From: Lachnospiraceae bacterium | GTDB taxonomy: Bacteria; Bacillota; Clostridia; Lachnospirales; Lachnospiraceae | Length of the DNA: 64,000 nt | Direction: 5' to 3' | Assembly: GCA_021771755.1 (NCBI GenBank) | Contig: JAETOL010000016.1 | Coordinates: 1-64,000 of the forward strand | Shown here: positions 61,299 to 64,000 of the stretch, piece after piece | How positions within the stretch are numbered: position 1 is the first letter of the stretch | How the letters are laid out: each line of letters starts with the position of its first letter | The notes under the pieces: generated by a model | The model's database searches: none | Told to the model about the DNA's origin: nothing | Seen by the model: only the letters and a program-made list of their open reading frames with translations | Made by a program: the position numbers and the translations under genes

Positions 61299-62549
61299 TC
61301 AGCGTTTCTTCTTTTTATTCAGTACAAGATGCCTCGGAAGACCATTCACCATGATTGGCTGATAATCGCCCTGGATCAGTGGTTTGATGTAATCAATAAA
61401 ATCTTCTGTAACATAAGAACCGTCTCTGGTCATCCAGTTTCTCGGAACCAGTTTTTCTTCATTTGCAATACGGTGTACATCATAAATTCCTGTTTTTGCC
61501 ATGTAAGGATCGTCGGAAACACGGTCGATGACTACCATTTTGCCGGTATCTCCTTCGTCAGCCGCCTTGACAGCAGCTCCGCCAACCATAAATGCCTCGT
61601 CAATATCTGTACGGGAAGCCATATGGGAAGCGCTTCTCTGAAGAGTAGAAAATTCTACTGCTCTTGTCTTGCAGCCGCACTCGCCTGCCAGGAAGTTTGC
61701 CAGATAAGAGGCTGTTCCCTGGAGCTGTTTGTGTCCGAAATTATCCACATAATCGCTGGAGCTGCCAAGCTCGCACACATAACGGCCGTCTGCAAGCCGG
61801 ATTCCTTCCGATACCGCGATCACTATGGAATCCTTTTTGGAAAGAAGATCTTTCACTTTTGCAAGGAATTTGTCCACATCAAAAGGAATCTCAGGAAGGT
61901 AGATCAGATCCGGGCCTTCACAGTCCTCTGTTTTTGCAAGAGCTGCTGCTCCGGTAAGCCATCCGGCATTGCGGCCCATGATCTCCATAATGGTGATCAT
62001 TTTTTTCTTATAAGTCAGGCCTTCCGCATCACGGATCACTTCTTTTGTAGAGGCTCCTATGTATTTAGCCGCACTTCCAAAGCCCGGTGTATGGTCAGTA
62101 AGAGCAAGATCATTGTCGATGGTCTTCGGCACGCCGATAAATTTCTGCTTCTGTCCGGTAAGGATTGCATAGTCAGAAAGCTTTTTAATGGTATCCATGG
62201 AGTCATTTCCGCCAATATAAATAAAGGTGTCAATACTCAGTTTATTCAGGATTCCGAAAAGCTTCTCATAAATAGTCTTATCTTCGTGGATCTCCGGCAG
62301 CTTATAACGGCAGGAGCCAAGAAAAGCAGACGGCGTTCTCTTTAAAAGTTCAATATCCAGTTCAGAGTGAATCTGTGTAGACAGATCTACATATTCTTCA
62401 TCCAGAAGTCCCTGTACCCCGTGCAGCATACCATATACTTTATCAAAGCCTCGCTCGATGGCATTCTTATATACACCTGCCAGGCTGGAATTGATAACAG
62501 ATGTTGGACCTCCTGACTGTCCTACAATGATATTTCTCTTTTTTGCCAT
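61299..62549 (-). CDS. pfp: 6-phosphofructokinase, predicted pyrophosphate-dependent
   Basis: Phosphorylates fructose-6-phosphate, 416 residues. P-loop-like GQSGGPTSVINSS (10-22). The diagnostic site is GGNDS (113-117), with Asp where ATP-dependent enzymes have Gly, and PKTIDND (141-147), with Lys where ATP enzymes have Gly. Both changes mark the PPi-dependent type. The Asn in GGNDS replaces the Asp of ordinary PFK. The length (416, versus ~320 for ATP-PFK) also fits. Own promoter with an overlapping inverted repeat (62581-62596). AGGAGG precedes the ATG; ppdK follows on the same strand. Confidence 0.92.
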   Translation of the reverse strand: MAKKRNIIVGQSGGPTSVINSSLAGVYKNAIERGFDKVYGMLHGVQGLLDEEYVDLSTQIHSELDIELLKRTPSAFLGSCRYKLPEIHEDKTIYEKLFGILNKLSIDTFIYIGGNDSMDTIKKLSDYAILTGQKQKFIGVPKTIDNDLALTDHTPGFGSAAKYIGASTKEVIRDAEGLTYKKKMITIMEIMGRNAGWLTGAAALAKTEDCEGPDLIYLPEIPFDVDKFLAKVKDLLSKKDSIVIAVSEGIRLADGRYVCELGSSSDYVDNFGHKQLQGTASYLANFLAGECGCKTRAVEFSTLQRSASHMASRTDIDEAFMVGGAAVKAADEGDTGKMVVIDRVSDDPYMAKTGIYDVHRIANEEKLVPRNWMTRDGSYVTEDFIDYIKPLIQGDYQPIMVNGLPRHLVLNKKKKR

Positions 62550-62580
62550 AATCTGTGTCCTCCTCTATAACAATCTACAT

Positions 62581-62615
62581 TTGTTAATTTTAACAATTTA
62601 TTTTCATTTCGTCAA
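62581..62615 (-). promoter_or_regulatory. Promoter of phosphofructokinase gene with overlapping inverted repeat
   Basis: TTGACG (62610-62615) and TAAAAT (62587-62592), spacer 17, reverse strand. The -10 lies inside TTGTTAAAATTAACAA (62581-62596), two 7-bp arms with a 2-base centre. This resembles a Rex-type operator but has a shorter centre than the usual TTGTTAA-N4-TTAACAA. Confidence 0.6.
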
Positions 62616-62737
62616 GTTTATATTATATATTTTGTATATATTTTTAGTATTTTTCTTTGATTCATTGATAAATTGCACATATTTTTCTTCAAGAACCATA
62701 AAAACAGGTTCTTTTTCCCCATGAGGAACCATACGGG

Positions 62738-62778
62738 CAAAAAAACACCGGCACATTCTTACATAAGAACATGCCGGC
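62738..62778 (-). terminator. Terminator of glyQS
   Basis: CCGGCATGTTCTTA pairs with TAAGAATGTGCCGG (62748-62777), followed by TGTTTTTTT on the reverse strand; about 50 bases after the glyQS stop. Confidence 0.85.
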
Positions 62779-62825
62779 TCTGATACTTTGCTGGAATCCC
62801 TTACGGGATCTGCAAGGCATTTTAT

Positions 62826-64000
62826 TTAAAATGTAAATTTGTCTGCAAAGTAAGCATCAAGCTCGTCGATCTTCACGCGTACCTGCTCCATGGTATCACG
62901 GTCACGAACGGTAACTGCTCCGTCTGTCTCGGAATCAAAATCATAGGTCACGCAGAACGGAGTTCCGATCTCATCCTGTCTTCTGTAACGCTTACCGATA
63001 TTTCCACGATCGTCATACTCACAATTGTATTTCTTGGAAAGCTGCTGGAATACTTTTTCTGCACCCTCGTTCAGCTTTTTGGAAAGCGGAAGGACACCGA
63101 TCTTTACAGGCGCAAGTACCGGATGGAAATGAAGTACGGTACGTACATCGTTCTTTTCTGCATCCAGAACTTCTTCATCATATGCACTGCAAAGGAAAGC
63201 AAGAACCATACGGTCAGCGCCCAGTGACGGCTCGATTACATATGGAATGTATTTTTCTTTCTTCTCGTCGTCAAAGTATGTCAGATCCTGTCCGGATACA
63301 TTCTGGTGCTGTGTCAGGTCATAATCTGTTCTGTCTGCGATTCCCCACAGTTCACCCCATCCAAACGGGAACAGGAATTCCACATCTGTAGTCGCTTTAC
63401 TGTAGAAACTCAGTTCTTCCTGATCGTGGTCACGATAACGCACCTCGTCTTCTTTCAGTCCCAGAGAGCTGAGCCAGTCAAGGCAGAACTGTTTCCAGTA
63501 TGCAAACCATTCAAGGTCTGTATCCGGCTCACAGAAGAATTCCAGCTCCATCTGCTCGAACTCACGGGTACGGAAAGTAAAGTTACCCGGTGTGATCTCG
63601 TTACGGAAGGATTTACCGATCTGGCCGATTCCAAAAGGAATCTTCTTACGGGAGGTTCTCTGTACATTTTTGAAGTTTACAAAAATACCCTGAGCAGTCT
63701 CCGGTCTTAAATATACCGTATTCTTGGCATCCTCAGTTACACCCTGGAAAGTTTTGAACATCAGGTTGAACTGACGGATATCTGTAAAGTTGTGTTTGCC
63801 GCAGCTTGGGCAGGGAACCTGATGCTCTTTGATAAAGTCCATCATCTGCTCCTGAGACCATGCATCCACACTGCCTTCAATCGCAATCCCATGCTCAGCA
63901 CAATAATCCTCGATCAGTTTATCTGCACGGAAACGCTCATGACATTCTTTGCAGTCCATCAGAGGATCTGAAAATCCACCCAGATGACCGGAAGCCACCC
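62826..64000 (-). CDS. glyQS: Glycyl-tRNA synthetase, single-chain class II (partial, start beyond right edge)
   Basis: The C-terminal ~391 residues of an approximately 460-residue enzyme. Motif 2 is [22 protein letters not shown] and motif 3 is [15 protein letters not shown]. The zinc-type Cys pairs CKEC and CPSCG, and the anticodon-binding domain ([15 protein letters not shown]) are visible. This is the dimeric eukaryote/archaea-like form (GlyQS), not the alpha2-beta2 GlyQ/GlyS. The frame is open to the window edge, so the start and any leader lie outside. Confidence 0.95.
   Translation of the reverse strand, partial: VASGHLGGFSDPLMDCKECHERFRADKLIEDYCAEHGIAIEGSVDAWSQEQMMDFIKEHQVPCPSCGKHNFTDIRQFNLMFKTFQGVTEDAKNTVYLRPETAQGIFVNFKNVQRTSRKKIPFGIGQIGKSFRNEITPGNFTFRTREFEQMELEFFCEPDTDLEWFAYWKQFCLDWLSSLGLKEDEVRYRDHDQEELSFYSKATTDVEFLFPFGWGELWGIADRTDYDLTQHQNVSGQDLTYFDDEKKEKYIPYVIEPSLGADRMVLAFLCSAYDEEVLDAEKNDVRTVLHFHPVLAPVKIGVLPLSKKLNEGAEKVFQQLSKKYNCEYDDRGNIGKRYRRQDEIGTPFCVTYDFDSETDGAVTVRDRDTMEQVRVKIDELDAYFADKFTF

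Noticed and set aside
62693-62717. Hairpin AAGAACC/GGTTCTT followed by T-run on the plus strand.
   Set aside because: No plus-strand gene ends here; the glyQS and phosphofructokinase genes are both on the other strand. Probably incidental.
1-64000. CRISPR arrays, toxin-antitoxin pairs, phage or transposon genes, rRNA and tRNA genes.
   Set aside because: Both strands were scanned by eye; no repeat-spacer pattern, transposase, integrase or cloverleaf-like intergenic sequence was seen, and gene order looks like core chromosome.

Overview
The window looks like an ordinary chromosomal segment of a low- to mid-GC anaerobic Firmicute, most likely a Lachnospiraceae (Blautia/Ruminococcus-like) gut bacterium. 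This is inferred from Gram-positive style ribosome binding sites (AGGAGG) and TTGACA/TATAAT promoters, T-box leaders on aminoacyl-tRNA synthetase genes, and fermentative enzymes ([FeFe] hydrogenase, pyruvate formate-lyase, D-lactate dehydrogenase, pyruvate phosphate dikinase). The RemA/YloC/Gmk/RpoZ cluster and single-chain glycyl-tRNA synthetase also fit. No prophage, insertion sequence, CRISPR array, rRNA or tRNA was seen.

Layout. 1-4440: rpsU (partial), alaS and tyrS, with a tyrosine T-box leader. 4470-7200: rnhA, a decayed CpsB-type phosphatase and a membrane MutS-like ATPase that appears cut short by the same deletion. 7360-8570: small proteins (a Cys/Gly-rich membrane protein, a TTG-start 45-residue protein and a pair of conserved-looking unknowns). 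8570-13940: yicC-remA-gmk-rpoZ-rimO-pgsA-cinA, read leftward as one long operon. 14040-18460: a secreted SGNH hydrolase, then a two-gene hydrogenase operon with a promoter-proximal terminator in its leader. 18800-23350: rqcH, a CDF transporter overlapping an AraC regulator, a Cys-rich protein and a nitroreductase. 23425-30340: larE overlapping an EndoQ-UvrD fusion, then leuS with a leucine T-box. 30335-33500: a split pyruvate formate-lyase system. 33690-38770: an ABC exporter with its XRE regulator and an EF-G paralogue. 38970-41360: tyrA-aroA. 41460-52640: GNAT, ldhA, nfo, a CapA-like protein, YccF, MATE, a large secreted unknown, a small unknown, an aldehyde dehydrogenase and folC. 52800-58300: a Cache/GGDEF/EAL protein, then a DUF134 regulator and a very large CoA-disulfide-reductase/rhodanese/sulfite-reductase/ferredoxin fusion. 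58510-62550: ppdK and a pyrophosphate-type phosphofructokinase. 62826-64000: glyQS, running off the right edge.

How it fits together. Central metabolism is well represented. PPi-type phosphofructokinase and pyruvate phosphate dikinase point to PPi-linked glycolysis. Pyruvate then goes to formate and acetyl-CoA through the two-piece PFL, or to D-lactate, while the hydrogenase disposes of electrons. The most unusual items are the EndoQ-UvrD fusion, the two-gene PFL with a free-standing glycyl-radical subunit, the multidomain flavin/rhodanese/siroheme-type/ferredoxin protein under a DUF134 regulator with paired palindromes at its promoter, the MutS-like/CpsB deletion scar, and the Cys-rich small membrane protein. 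I did not find a clearly new defence or mobile system.
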